Both the position numbers and the translations under genes were made by a program. DNA of 12,621 nt from Methanobacteriota archaeon (GTDB lineage Archaea; Thermoplasmatota; Poseidoniia; Poseidoniales; Poseidoniaceae): positions 1 to 12,621 of the forward strand of contig PBMM01000025.1 in NCBI GenBank assembly GCA_002723635.1. The letters are read 5' to 3'. The notes beneath the pieces are model-generated. The model made no database searches and had not been told where the DNA came from. It saw only the letters and a list, made by a program, of their open reading frames with translations. The first letter of the stretch is position 1; each line of letters begins with the position of its first letter. Shown here in pieces: positions 1 to 6,850 of the stretch.

Positions 1-87
1 TGACGACCACGATGACCACGGCGACGACCATGACGACCACGATGACCACGGCGACGACCATGACGACCACGATGACCACGGCGACGA
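1..87 (+). repeat. 30-bp tandem repeat encoding the His/Asp-rich metal loop
   Basis: Two perfect 30-bp copies (1-30 and 31-60) are followed by a third that is identical for 27 bases (61-87). Each encodes DDHDDHGDDH. The copies match even at wobble positions: the fourth codon is always GAT, and the tenth codon is CAT in both full copies. Base 1 fits the end of a further copy, so the array probably continues left of the window. Exact identity points to recent slippage or homogenisation rather than old, selected divergence. Within the unit, DDH occurs three times. Confidence 0.95.
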
Positions 88-610
88 AGAAGCACGATTC
101 GACCCTCACAGCTGGCTTGACCCACTCGCCTTCCGCGCACAGGTCAAGGTCGTTCGTGACGCGATGATCGAAGCCTTCCCCGAAGGTGAAGACACGTTCA
201 CCGCCAACGCCGAAGCCTACATGGCCGAACTTGTTGAATTGGACCAAGGATTCGCTGCCCTGAACGATTGCTCACTGAATGAGGTTGCAGCCAACCACGA
301 CGCCTACACCTACATGGCTGAACGCTATGACCTCGAGTTCGTGACCGTGCACGGCCTGGACCCTGAAGGGGAGCCGTCTGCTGCCGACATCGAGAAGGTC
401 GTCGACAGGATCGAAGAGAAGGAACTGACGGTGTTCTTCATCGAAGAATACACCAGCGAGGACGCCGTGGCGTCCCTCATCGAAGAAACCGATGGCGTGT
501 CGGTCATGACCCTCTACACGATGGAAATGGCCCCCAAATCCAGCGAGGACAATTACCTCACGCTGATGCAGAAGAACCTGGACAACCTGAAGTCTGGTCT
601 AGGCTGCTGA
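2..610 (+). CDS. znuA: Zinc (or manganese) ABC transporter substrate-binding protein, 5'-truncated
   Basis: This is the C-terminal 202 residues of a cluster 9 (ZnuA/TroA-like) metal-binding protein, open at the window edge; family members are usually about 300 residues. It would capture Zn2+ outside the membrane and hand it to the permease encoded downstream. Visible residues 1-30 are a His/Asp-rich loop made of a 10-residue repeat. This is followed by DPHSWLDP (34-41), the family motif whose His (36) is a metal ligand. NHDAY (98-102) supplies the next expected ligand, His99. The C-terminal region ends in DNYLTLMQKNL, as in other family members. Two cysteines (90 and the last residue, 202) could form a disulfide like the one in E. 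coli ZnuA; this is inferred. The gene leads the ABC operon, with 57 nt before the ATPase gene. The His-rich loop favours Zn over Mn, but specificity is not proven. Confidence 0.9.
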   Translation, partial: DDHDDHGDDHDDHDDHGDDHDDHDDHGDEEARFDPHSWLDPLAFRAQVKVVRDAMIEAFPEGEDTFTANAEAYMAELVELDQGFAALNDCSLNEVAANHDAYTYMAERYDLEFVTVHGLDPEGEPSAADIEKVVDRIEEKELTVFFIEEYTSEDAVASLIEETDGVSVMTLYTMEMAPKSSEDNYLTLMQKNLDNLKSGLGC

Positions 611-639
611 AAACGGCAAGCAGGCCCAAATACACCCCC

Positions 640-654
640 GGACGACCAACGTCC
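640..654 (+). other. Small stem-loop just before the znuC ribosome binding site
   Basis: GGACG (640-644) and CGTCC (650-654) form a perfect 5-bp stem with a 5-base loop. It lies in the 57-nt gap between the binding-protein and ATPase genes, 2 nt before the Shine-Dalgarno sequence. It could tune translation or mRNA processing between the two genes, but a stem this short can occur by chance. Confidence 0.3.
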
Positions 655-656
655 AG

Positions 657-665
657 AAGGTGAGG
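657..665 (+). promoter_or_regulatory. Ribosome binding site for the znuC-like gene
   Basis: AAGGTGAGG ends 2 nt before the first of two adjacent ATG codons (668 and 671). It matches the 3' end of 16S rRNA well. The spacing suits the second ATG slightly better than the first, so the true start may be 671. Confidence 0.6.
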
Positions 666-667
666 CC

Positions 668-1450
668 ATGATGAGCAAGGGCAAGCCCATCATCTCCGTG
701 AAGGACCTGAAGGTCCAACGTGGAGGAGCTGTCGTGCTTGACGGGGTTGACCTCGAGATCCATGCCGGAGATTTTGTTGGCCTTTCTGGACCGAACGGAA
801 GTGGAAAATCAACCCTCTTGATGACCATTATTGGTGAATTGGAACCGATGGCAGGAAGCGTCACAGTCTTCGGTGGCAAGCCTGGAGGCATCGCCTCACG
901 CGGCCGAATTGCATGGGTCTCTCAGGCCGCCGCTCAGTTGCCGTCCAACCTGAAAATTTCCGTTCGTGAACTGGTCAGTTTGGGAACGATGTCATGGATT
1001 GACATCGTGCTGCCGTTTCGCCGGTCGCAACGCCATAAACGCGTGGAGAAAGCCATCCGACTGGTCGGATTGGAGGATGTTGCTGAGCGCGACGTTCAGC
1101 GCCTTTCTGGAGGGCAACGGCAACGAGCTGTGGTCGCCCGCGGTTTGGCAACTGAAGCTGAAGTTCTGATCCTCGACGAACCGTTAGCGGGCGTGGACCG
1201 CGCCTCTCGGGATGATTTCCTGAAACTCCTTGACAGACTCTGCCGTGAAGAAGGCAAGACCCTCGTGATGGTGACGCATGATCAGGCCGCGATTCATCAG
1301 TGCACGCAGTGTGCGATTTGCATTGACGGCAACGTAAGGTTTGACGAGAACCACACCTTTGCTCCCGCCGTGCTGCAGGTCGAGGCTCTTTCGCTGGGAG
1401 ACGAGTTCGCAAGCAGCGAACGCGTTCAAGCACCGTCGGGGGAAGCATGA
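668..1450 (+). CDS. znuC: Zinc ABC transporter ATP-binding protein
   Basis: This 260-residue cytoplasmic ATPase would power metal import through the permease encoded next. All ABC motifs are intact: Walker A GPNGSGKST (41-49), Q-loop Gln86, signature LSGGQ (146-150), Walker B VLILDEP (166-172), D-loop Asp177 and switch His204. Length and layout fit ZnuC/MntB-type ATPases. It follows the binding-protein gene by 57 nt and its stop overlaps the permease start (ATGA, 1447-1450), implying translational coupling. An unusual cluster, His210 followed by Cys212, Cys215 and Cys218 (CxxCxxC), sits right after the switch His and could bind metal. The start is supported by a strong ribosome binding site; ATG 671 is an equally possible start. 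Confidence 0.93.
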   Translation: MMSKGKPIISVKDLKVQRGGAVVLDGVDLEIHAGDFVGLSGPNGSGKSTLLMTIIGELEPMAGSVTVFGGKPGGIASRGRIAWVSQAAAQLPSNLKISVRELVSLGTMSWIDIVLPFRRSQRHKRVEKAIRLVGLEDVAERDVQRLSGGQRQRAVVARGLATEAEVLILDEPLAGVDRASRDDFLKLLDRLCREEGKTLVMVTHDQAAIHQCTQCAICIDGNVRFDENHTFAPAVLQVEALSLGDEFASSERVQAPSGEA

Positions 1451-2370
1451 TGCCCCTTGGCAGTGCACTCCATCACCTGTTGAACCGGTTTTCCATTCTG
1501 GAAATCATTGGTGGGTGGATGCCAGGGGACGTGTTCCCAGCCTTCTTTGAGATGGAAATGCTCCAACGCGCCCTGATTGCATCCGTCCTTGTGACCGTGG
1601 TTGCTGGCTTGTACGGCACCTACCTCATGCTTCGCAACCTTTCCTTGATTGGCGACGGATTGGCCCACGTTTCCTTTGGAGGTGTGGCCGTCGGGGTGAC
1701 CGTCGGCGCAGTCGCACCTCTGTCGTATGCACTTGGGTTCAGTATCGTGGCATCGATCATAATCTATGAGTTGCAAAGCCGGGAGATTGTGACAGGAGAC
1801 ACCTCGATTGCCATCTTCCTCACCGGCATGTTGGCCTTTGGGTTGGTAGTTCTCAGGCTCTTCAGCCAAGGGATCACCACGGACATTGAGGGTTACCTGT
1901 TTGGCAGTTTGGTGCTGGTTGACACGTACAGCCTTAATCTCATCACGTGGATTTCGTTCATTGCGCTGTTGGGCCTAGCCTTGTTTCATCGGGCCCTTCT
2001 CGCCATCACCGTCGATCACGTTGCTGCACGAATGCAAGGCATTCCTGTGCATGCCGTTGGATTGTGGTTCAGCATCACCGTTGCAACCATCGTAGTCAGC
2101 ATGGTTCAGGTGATTGGGGCCTTGCTGGTGACCGCGCTGCTGGTGACTCCTGCGGCCACGGCACAACTGGTCAGCCGAAGCTTCCGAGGCAGCCTGCTCT
2201 GGACGCAAGTGTTCGGTTTGTCGTCGACGTTCATCGGCCTCTATCTCTCGGCCGAACTCAACACTGGTAGCGGCTCCATGATCGCGTTGGTGGCAGCCAC
2301 TATCTTCGCATTGGTCGGCATGTTGAGGTTTGCAAACACCCACATCAAGCCGTTCGATTCTTCTCAATAG
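1447..2370 (+). CDS. znuB: Zinc ABC transporter permease (ABC-3 family)
   Basis: This 307-residue ABC-3 family membrane permease would form the metal pathway as a dimer. Family landmarks are GDGLAHVSFGGVAVG (69-83), matching the conserved GDxLAH-type segment, DIEGYLFGSL (146-155), the GALLVTALLVTPAATAQ helix (224-240) and SAELNTGSGSMI (268-279). About eight or nine hydrophobic helices fill residues 40-295. The start ATG overlaps the ATPase stop codon by 4 nt. About 35 residues precede the first clear membrane helix, longer than in E. coli ZnuB. A later ATG at residue 36 or 38 could be the real start, but the ATGA coupling favours 1447 or 1450. It is the last gene of the operon, with a 93-nt gap before the next gene. 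Confidence 0.92.
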   Translation: MMPLGSALHHLLNRFSILEIIGGWMPGDVFPAFFEMEMLQRALIASVLVTVVAGLYGTYLMLRNLSLIGDGLAHVSFGGVAVGVTVGAVAPLSYALGFSIVASIIIYELQSREIVTGDTSIAIFLTGMLAFGLVVLRLFSQGITTDIEGYLFGSLVLVDTYSLNLITWISFIALLGLALFHRALLAITVDHVAARMQGIPVHAVGLWFSITVATIVVSMVQVIGALLVTALLVTPAATAQLVSRSFRGSLLWTQVFGLSSTFIGLYLSAELNTGSGSMIALVAATIFALVGMLRFANTHIKPFDSSQ

Positions 2371-2463
2371 AAGCACGTGGAACGCGTTGACGGGTGATGG
2401 GAACCTCGCGAATGCACCTGATAGGAAACGCCGCTTGAAAAGCGCACACCTTCGGGTTCGAAC
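2371..2463 (+). other. Intergenic gap between the zinc operon and the RND exporter; possible promoter
   Basis: This 93-nt gap is the largest between same-strand genes here and probably separates two transcription units. It holds two short palindromes, CACGTG (2374-2379) and AACGCGTT (2381-2388), and a small stem-loop (CGCTT 2432-2436, AAGCG 2440-2444, loop GAA). I see no strong Shine-Dalgarno sequence before ATG 2464, so the mRNA could be leaderless. The AT-richer bases near 2435-2441 lie roughly where an archaeal TATA element would sit for a leaderless start, but the match is weak. Confidence 0.3.
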
Positions 2464-5232
2464 ATGTTTGGGCTCTTGCGACGTTTGACCGAAGTGTCCA
2501 CCAACCGACCCAAAGCCACCCTTGCCTGCGTGCTCATCGCCATTATGGCCTTGTCCTCAGGCGCGCAACACCTCGTTTTTGACAGCAGTGAAGACGGTTT
2601 CTTCCCCGACGACCCCACCGTCGACTTGCTCTACGAGATCGAGGACGAATACCGTGCAACCGTGGATTTTGTCCGCCTGATCGAGACCATCGAATCCGGC
2701 GATCTGCAAGAGGAAGCCACGTGGGAACGCCTGGCGCGCCACGAGGCCGCGTTGCTCGCGCAACCGGACCTTGCCCCCAACCACGTCCCATTGTTCGGCA
2801 CCCAAGCCAACAGCGGACCGGCCGGCCACGCCATGCAATGGATGGCCCTGCAGGACGAGGCCACGGCAGATGCATGGCTCACAGGACTGACGGCGGCAGT
2901 GCTCGCGGTGGAAACCAGCGACGACGCCAACCTCTCGACCGCTCTTGGTGGCTTGATGGCGGCTGCGGCCGACGTTCCACCCGTCGAAGCGGTGACGGCC
3001 GAACGTCTGCTCAATTGGACCAATGATGACCCTTCAGCATGGCTCACCCGCATGGACACGGCCTCCAACCTCACCGATGAGATTGAGGGTCTCATGGGCC
3101 GCCTCTCGTCCCTCCCCGGCCTCCATCCCACCCGTGCAGCCGAGGTTGGACCTGCCGTGGGCATGACCAGCGGTGCGCTCGGACCCGTGCTCGGGCTCCA
3201 GAGCGTTGACTTCCGGGACCTCATCCTCTCCTGCCTGCCCAGCGAAGACCGTGCCGCGCCGTGGGACAGCGACGGTCCGGTGCTCATCACGTTGGTCATC
3301 GACGGAGAGCCATCCGCGTGGGGCGTTGAGACCTCTGACGAGGTCAACGCCATCATCACGGAACACGTCACGGCGCTTGAGGAAGACCTCGTCGACCAAG
3401 ACGGCGATGTCGTGCGGACCTTCTCCTTCGCTCAATTCACCGAAGGGGCCAACGCTAGCCTTGGTGCGGAAATTGGCATCCTGACCTCATCCGCCTTCCT
3501 CTTGCTCTGTATCATCCTCTGGTTCAATTTCCGGAGCGTGAGGGACACGGCCTACGTGATGGTGCTGGCCGTGATGGCCATCGGTGCCACCTATGGCCTC
3601 TCCGGATGGCTGCAATTCGCGGGCGTGGAGATGACCTTCAACGCCGCCATGAATTCCATCCCCGTGCTGTTGTTGGCCATTGGTGTGGATTACGGATTGC
3701 ACGTCGTGGCCCGCATCCGCGAGGAATACAGGGACGGTGCGCCGCCCGATGCTGAAACGGTTCGTGATCTCGACCTCGAATTGCGACGCCGTGCCGTGCG
3801 TCATGGCGCCATCATGACCTCTGTGGCGCTCGCCATCGCCATCTTCACGGATGTGATCGGTTTCCTTTCGTTCCGTCTTTCCTCGCTCGTGTTCCTGCAG
3901 GTGTTCGGAACGGTCATCGCCATCGGCTTGTTGATGATCTATCTGCTGAGCATCTCGGCTCTTCCGGCGCTGATGTTGACGCTACCCCCCAAGCGCATGC
4001 CTTTGGAAAAGGCCGTCAAGACCGACCCTGGCCGCTGGTCGAAATCGCTCGCACGCCTCTCAAATGATCCACTCAAAGTGGCCGGCATCGCCGTGCTGTT
4101 ACTCCTGCCAATGGGCATCGGATTCATGCAACTCGAGGTGGCCTTTGACGAACGGGAGCAACTCAACCCTGAGGTCCCCGTGGTTGCGGATTTCATCATG
4201 CTCTCAGACGAATTCGCTCAAAGCCCTGCTCCGATTTACGTCGTGGTAGAAGGCAGCGTGTTCAGCGATCAAGGAAAGGCTGCATGGGACGCGGCCGTCG
4301 GCGTGGTGGAAGCTACGGACGGGACGTCAGCCATCTCCGGCCTGTGGTCCACCTTGGATGCGCAGCGTGCCCGAGACCCTGTGCTGGACGAACTGCTCGA
4401 TGACGTGGACGCAGACGTGGACGGAGCATGGGACGCGTTGTCCTCGTGGGCGTTGACGAATTCCAGCGGCCGTGAAGTGACCTCCGCAACCCTCGCAGCG
4501 AGCGGCGCGCAGACGGTCATTTCCTTCCAGGCTGAAACCGCGGCATGGGACGAGGTTGTGGCCTTTGCGGAGAACACGGCGGAGGCCTTGGACGAGGCTG
4601 AAGATGGGCTTGAAGGGCAGCAAGAATTGGCCCTCGCAGGCCGCAGCCTTGTGAACGCGCAAACCACGGCCGACGTGGCCTCTGCATCCATCCTCTCCAC
4701 GGGAATTGTTGCGGGCGTGATCCTCGTCATGCTCGTTGGCATTCACACCACGCGCCAACGCAACTTCGTGCGAGGCCTCTCGCGCGGCGTGGTGTCGTGG
4801 GTCCCGCTGATGATGGTCGTCGCATGGGTGTACGGCATCATGGGATTCACCGGATACGACATCAACCCACAAACGGTGACCATCGGGGCCTTGGCCCTCG
4901 GTCTGGGGGTGGACTATGCAGTGCACATCTCCATCCGCATGGAGGAAGAAGCCGAACACGATCCCTTCGCCACCGAACAAATCTGGGTGGAACGTTCCAT
5001 CGCAACGACCGGACGAGCGATGTTCGGTGCTGCTTTGACCACCGCGGGTGGGTTCAGCGTCCTGAACCTCTCGAGCCTGTTGCCCCTGCGCCTGTTTGGA
5101 CAAGCCTTCGTGGTCGCCATCACCCTCGCGCTGCTCGCGAGCTTGGTCATCCTTCCCGCCTTCTACCGCCGCTTCCTGCACGTTGAGGCGGCGATGGCGA
5201 AGGCCAAGCTGGGTGGAGCCGAAGAGGCCTGA
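2464..5232 (+). CDS. RND/MMPL-family exporter (HAE3-like)
   Basis: This 922-residue membrane protein has the duplicated RND layout. TM1 (about 18-38) is followed by an extracytoplasmic loop (about 40-335) and a five-helix block (about 338-505). The second half repeats this with TM7 (about 538-557), a second loop to about 740 and five helices (about 741-905). Both halves carry the GVDY signature on their fourth helix: 407-410 (then GLH) and 815-818 (then AVH). Asp409 and Asp817 are the likely proton-relay residues. The length and paired GVDY motifs fit HAE3/MMPL exporters, whose known members move lipids, hopanoids or other hydrophobic molecules; the substrate here is unknown. Both large loops are very acidic. 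It lies 44 nt before the thioredoxin-like lipoprotein gene and probably shares its transcript. Confidence 0.9.
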   Translation: MFGLLRRLTEVSTNRPKATLACVLIAIMALSSGAQHLVFDSSEDGFFPDDPTVDLLYEIEDEYRATVDFVRLIETIESGDLQEEATWERLARHEAALLAQPDLAPNHVPLFGTQANSGPAGHAMQWMALQDEATADAWLTGLTAAVLAVETSDDANLSTALGGLMAAAADVPPVEAVTAERLLNWTNDDPSAWLTRMDTASNLTDEIEGLMGRLSSLPGLHPTRAAEVGPAVGMTSGALGPVLGLQSVDFRDLILSCLPSEDRAAPWDSDGPVLITLVIDGEPSAWGVETSDEVNAIITEHVTALEEDLVDQDGDVVRTFSFAQFTEGANASLGAEIGILTSSAFLLLCIILWFNFRSVRDTAYVMVLAVMAIGATYGLSGWLQFAGVEMTFNAAMNSIPVLLLAIGVDYGLHVVARIREEYRDGAPPDAETVRDLDLELRRRAVRHGAIMTSVALAIAIFTDVIGFLSFRLSSLVFLQVFGTVIAIGLLMIYLLSISALPALMLTLPPKRMPLEKAVKTDPGRWSKSLARLSNDPLKVAGIAVLLLLPMGIGFMQLEVAFDEREQLNPEVPVVADFIMLSDEFAQSPAPIYVVVEGSVFSDQGKAAWDAAVGVVEATDGTSAISGLWSTLDAQRARDPVLDELLDDVDADVDGAWDALSSWALTNSSGREVTSATLAASGAQTVISFQAETAAWDEVVAFAENTAEALDEAEDGLEGQQELALAGRSLVNAQTTADVASASILSTGIVAGVILVMLVGIHTTRQRNFVRGLSRGVVSWVPLMMVVAWVYGIMGFTGYDINPQTVTIGALALGLGVDYAVHISIRMEEEAEHDPFATEQIWVERSIATTGRAMFGAALTTAGGFSVLNLSSLLPLRLFGQAFVVAITLALLASLVILPAFYRRFLHVEAAMAKAKLGGAEEA

Positions 5233-5276
5233 GCCCCGAACACCGGTTCAAAGCCAGCCCCCCATGGTGTGATGAC

Positions 5277-5900
5277 ATGCGTGCCCTTGTTCTCTCCGTC
5301 ATGATGCTTGCCGTTGGCCTCGCTGGATGCGTGGCGCCCGAGCCGATGCTCGGTGAACCGATGGAACCCACCACACCCAGTGACGAGACCCCCGAGCGCA
5401 TGACCATCGTGGCCACCACCGCAGGGCGGAGCGTGGACGAATCGGCGACCTTGGACGTCGTGGCCAGTGCAAACGGTAACGCGACGCTTCTCATTTGGGT
5501 TGCCGCAGGATGCAGCGGATGCCACGACTGGACTGAAACGGTGGCCAACGAGCGTGAGGCTGGCAATTACACCGATTTGCGTGTGGTCAGTGTTCACCGC
5601 TACCCGTCCTTCGAAGACGCAGACGAGGTCGTGGCTCGGTACGGCACCGCCAACACCAGCACAGAAGCCACGTGGCCGCTGTTGCTACCCAACGACGGTG
5701 ACACCGTTGTGAACGCCGACACCGGTGAAGCCACCTCGGTTGAGCTTGTGGACGCCTTTGAGGGCCCGGTCACCCCTACATTGCAAGTGCTTGACGGGAA
5801 AGGCCACCTTGTTTGGACGTCCAAGACTTACTGGGCCGACGTTTCAGTCCTCGATGACGCCGCCACCCTGATGCGCTCCCTCAACGAGGCCACGGCATGA
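5277..5900 (+). CDS. Thioredoxin-like lipoprotein
   Basis: This 207-residue exported protein has a lipoprotein signal: hydrophobic residues 3-16, then the lipobox LAGC with the cysteine at 18. An acidic, Pro/Thr-rich linker (about 19-60) follows. The rest resembles a thioredoxin/TlpA fold: the strand LLIWVAAG, the redox pair CSGC (79-82), a cis-proline site VTPT (Pro167), and the strand LQVLDGKGHLVW. It would act outside the membrane as a disulfide reductase or oxidase. The partner is unknown; neither neighbouring membrane protein is clearly a cytochrome maturation or DsbD protein. GGTGTGATG just before ATG 5277 serves as a weak ribosome binding site. Its stop codon overlaps the next start (ATGA), so the two are probably translated together. 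Confidence 0.82.
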   Translation: MRALVLSVMMLAVGLAGCVAPEPMLGEPMEPTTPSDETPERMTIVATTAGRSVDESATLDVVASANGNATLLIWVAAGCSGCHDWTETVANEREAGNYTDLRVVSVHRYPSFEDADEVVARYGTANTSTEATWPLLLPNDGDTVVNADTGEATSVELVDAFEGPVTPTLQVLDGKGHLVWTSKTYWADVSVLDDAATLMRSLNEATA

Positions 5901-6385
5901 CCCCGCTTGCTGAAGCGATGTTCTGGCTGGCCAACGCACTGATCGTGCCCGTGTGGGGCTTGATGTGGTTTCTTCCGGACCATGACCTCACCAAACGCTA
6001 CATCGGGGACCTGAAACTGACCTTCCTTCCCTTGTTGGTGCCCTATCTTGTCCTGGCGCTCCCTGTGTTGCCTGACCTGCTCATGACCCTCGGCACACAA
6101 ATGCCGACCCCTGCGGTCGTCGTGGAGTTGTTCGAAGACCCCGACATGGTGGTGCTAGCATGGATTCACTTGCTCGCCCTCGATACACTTGCAGGTCGCC
6201 ACATTTGGCGGCGCATGCTGCTTGCAGGCCGACCAAGGGCCGTGTCCTTCCCCGTGCTGCTCTTCTGCCTCTTACTAGGTCCCTTGGGCTTTGCAGCGGG
6301 TATGGCGTTGACGTGGAACGTGAACGGTGAGGACCTTCCCCTTCCCGAAACGGAAACGGGCACCATTGCGAACCCGTCGGATTAA
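5897..6385 (+). CDS. Aba4-like (DUF4281) integral membrane protein
   Basis: This 162-residue protein has about four transmembrane helices (roughly 7-26, 38-62, 84-100, 117-140). It matches the Aba4 / DUF4281 family from memory of its pattern: an N-terminal ANxLxxPxW-like helix ending in LP (10-26), the segment WIHLLALDTLAGRHIWR (89-105) corresponding to the family's GWxHxLxxDLFVGRWI, and LGPLGF (134-139) in the last helix. In plants ABA4 is needed for neoxanthin formation; prokaryotic members have no settled function but are often discussed in carotenoid metabolism. A carotenoid role here is inference only. It overlaps the thioredoxin-like lipoprotein gene by 4 nt and lies 24 nt before the next small membrane gene. 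Confidence 0.78.
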   Translation: MTPLAEAMFWLANALIVPVWGLMWFLPDHDLTKRYIGDLKLTFLPLLVPYLVLALPVLPDLLMTLGTQMPTPAVVVELFEDPDMVVLAWIHLLALDTLAGRHIWRRMLLAGRPRAVSFPVLLFCLLLGPLGFAAGMALTWNVNGEDLPLPETETGTIANPSD

Positions 6386-6409
6386 TTCGCATCGTGCTCA
6401 TCCGCCGTC

Positions 6410-6769
6410 ATGCAACCTGGTAGCGTCGGTGGCTCACCACTTTCTGGACAACCAAGCCCCATGATGATGGGCACGCCAATGATGCAACCCGAGACGAACG
6501 CCAATTTGGCGCTGGGATTGAACATCGGTGGGCTTGTGTTGACCTTCTTGGCCGGTGGACTGGGGATTATCCTGTCCATCGTCGGCCTTGTTTTTGCGTA
6601 CAAGGGGCGCAAAGTGGTCCAATCCATGCCCGGCCACCCCGACACGCAGAAAATCACGGCCAGCCTCTGGCTTGGCTGGCTCGGAATCATCCTTCCTCTG
6701 GTCTTCGTCATTGGCTTGGTTGTCTTTCTCGTGATCGTCGCCAGCACCGCGGGCGGGATGAATTACTAG
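6410..6769 (+). CDS. Small two-helix membrane protein, DUF4190-like
   Basis: This 119-residue protein has a Met/Gly/Ser/Pro-rich N-terminus (1-28) followed by two hydrophobic segments (about 30-64 and 85-113). These are separated by a basic loop, GRKVVQSMPGHPDTQK. The glycine-rich helices and the repeat of an L-x-L-G-x-x-G pattern in each half recall DUF4190-type proteins, which have no known biochemical role. It lies 24 nt after the Aba4-like gene on the same strand and ends the rightward block, converging on the serS gene. There is no obvious ribosome binding site before ATG 6410. The assignment to DUF4190 is tentative; that it is a real membrane protein gene is more secure. Confidence 0.62.
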   Translation: MQPGSVGGSPLSGQPSPMMMGTPMMQPETNANLALGLNIGGLVLTFLAGGLGIILSIVGLVFAYKGRKVVQSMPGHPDTQKITASLWLGWLGIILPLVFVIGLVVFLVIVASTAGGMNY

Positions 6770-6788
6770 TCGGGGTTCGGCGTCCTAT

Positions 6789-6812
6789 GGGTGAAGAGGA
6801 TGAACCTCACCC
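6789..6812. terminator. Inverted repeat in the convergent gap after the DUF4190-like gene
   Basis: GGGTGA (6789-6794) and TCACCC (6807-6812) form a perfect 6-bp stem with a 12-base loop, about 20 nt after the stop codon of the rightward gene. There is no T-rich tract of the kind that usually ends archaeal transcripts, so a terminator role is only possible. Confidence 0.3.
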
Positions 6813-6822
6813 GTTGAGTTTC

Positions 6823-6837
6823 GTCGCGCTACGCGAC
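6823..6837. terminator. Compact GC-rich hairpin between convergent genes
   Basis: GTCGCG (6823-6828) and CGCGAC (6832-6837) pair perfectly across a 3-base loop, CTA. The hairpin lies 13 nt beyond the serS stop codon on the minus strand and could form in transcripts from either side. No T tract follows on either strand; it may stabilise the 3' ends instead of terminating transcription. Confidence 0.35.
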
Positions 6838-6850
6838 AACGTGAAAGCCC

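Noticed and set aside
1..87. Repeat at the left edge as a possible CRISPR array
   Set aside because: The units are directly adjacent with no spacers and encode a His/Asp loop in frame with a zinc-binding protein.
2448..2466. GGTTCGAAC resembling the T-loop of a tRNA just before the RND gene
   Set aside because: The bases on each side (TCGGG and ATGTT) do not pair as a T-stem, and no anticodon arm or acceptor stem can be built in the 93-nt gap.
2631..3371. Open frame (246 codons) antisense to the first RND loop
   Set aside because: Ser/Arg/Ala-rich low-complexity translation with no family features; it is explained by the codon bias of the sense gene.
4402..4422. Small internal GACGTGGAC repeat in the RND gene
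   Set aside because: It consists of two copies of a 9-base word three bases apart encoding DVD, which is expected by chance in an acidic protein with strong codon bias.
4327..5181. Long open frame (284 codons) antisense to the RND exporter
   Set aside because: It is rich in His, Gly and Arg with no domain or membrane pattern, while the opposite strand encodes clear RND motifs throughout. It is a codon-bias shadow.
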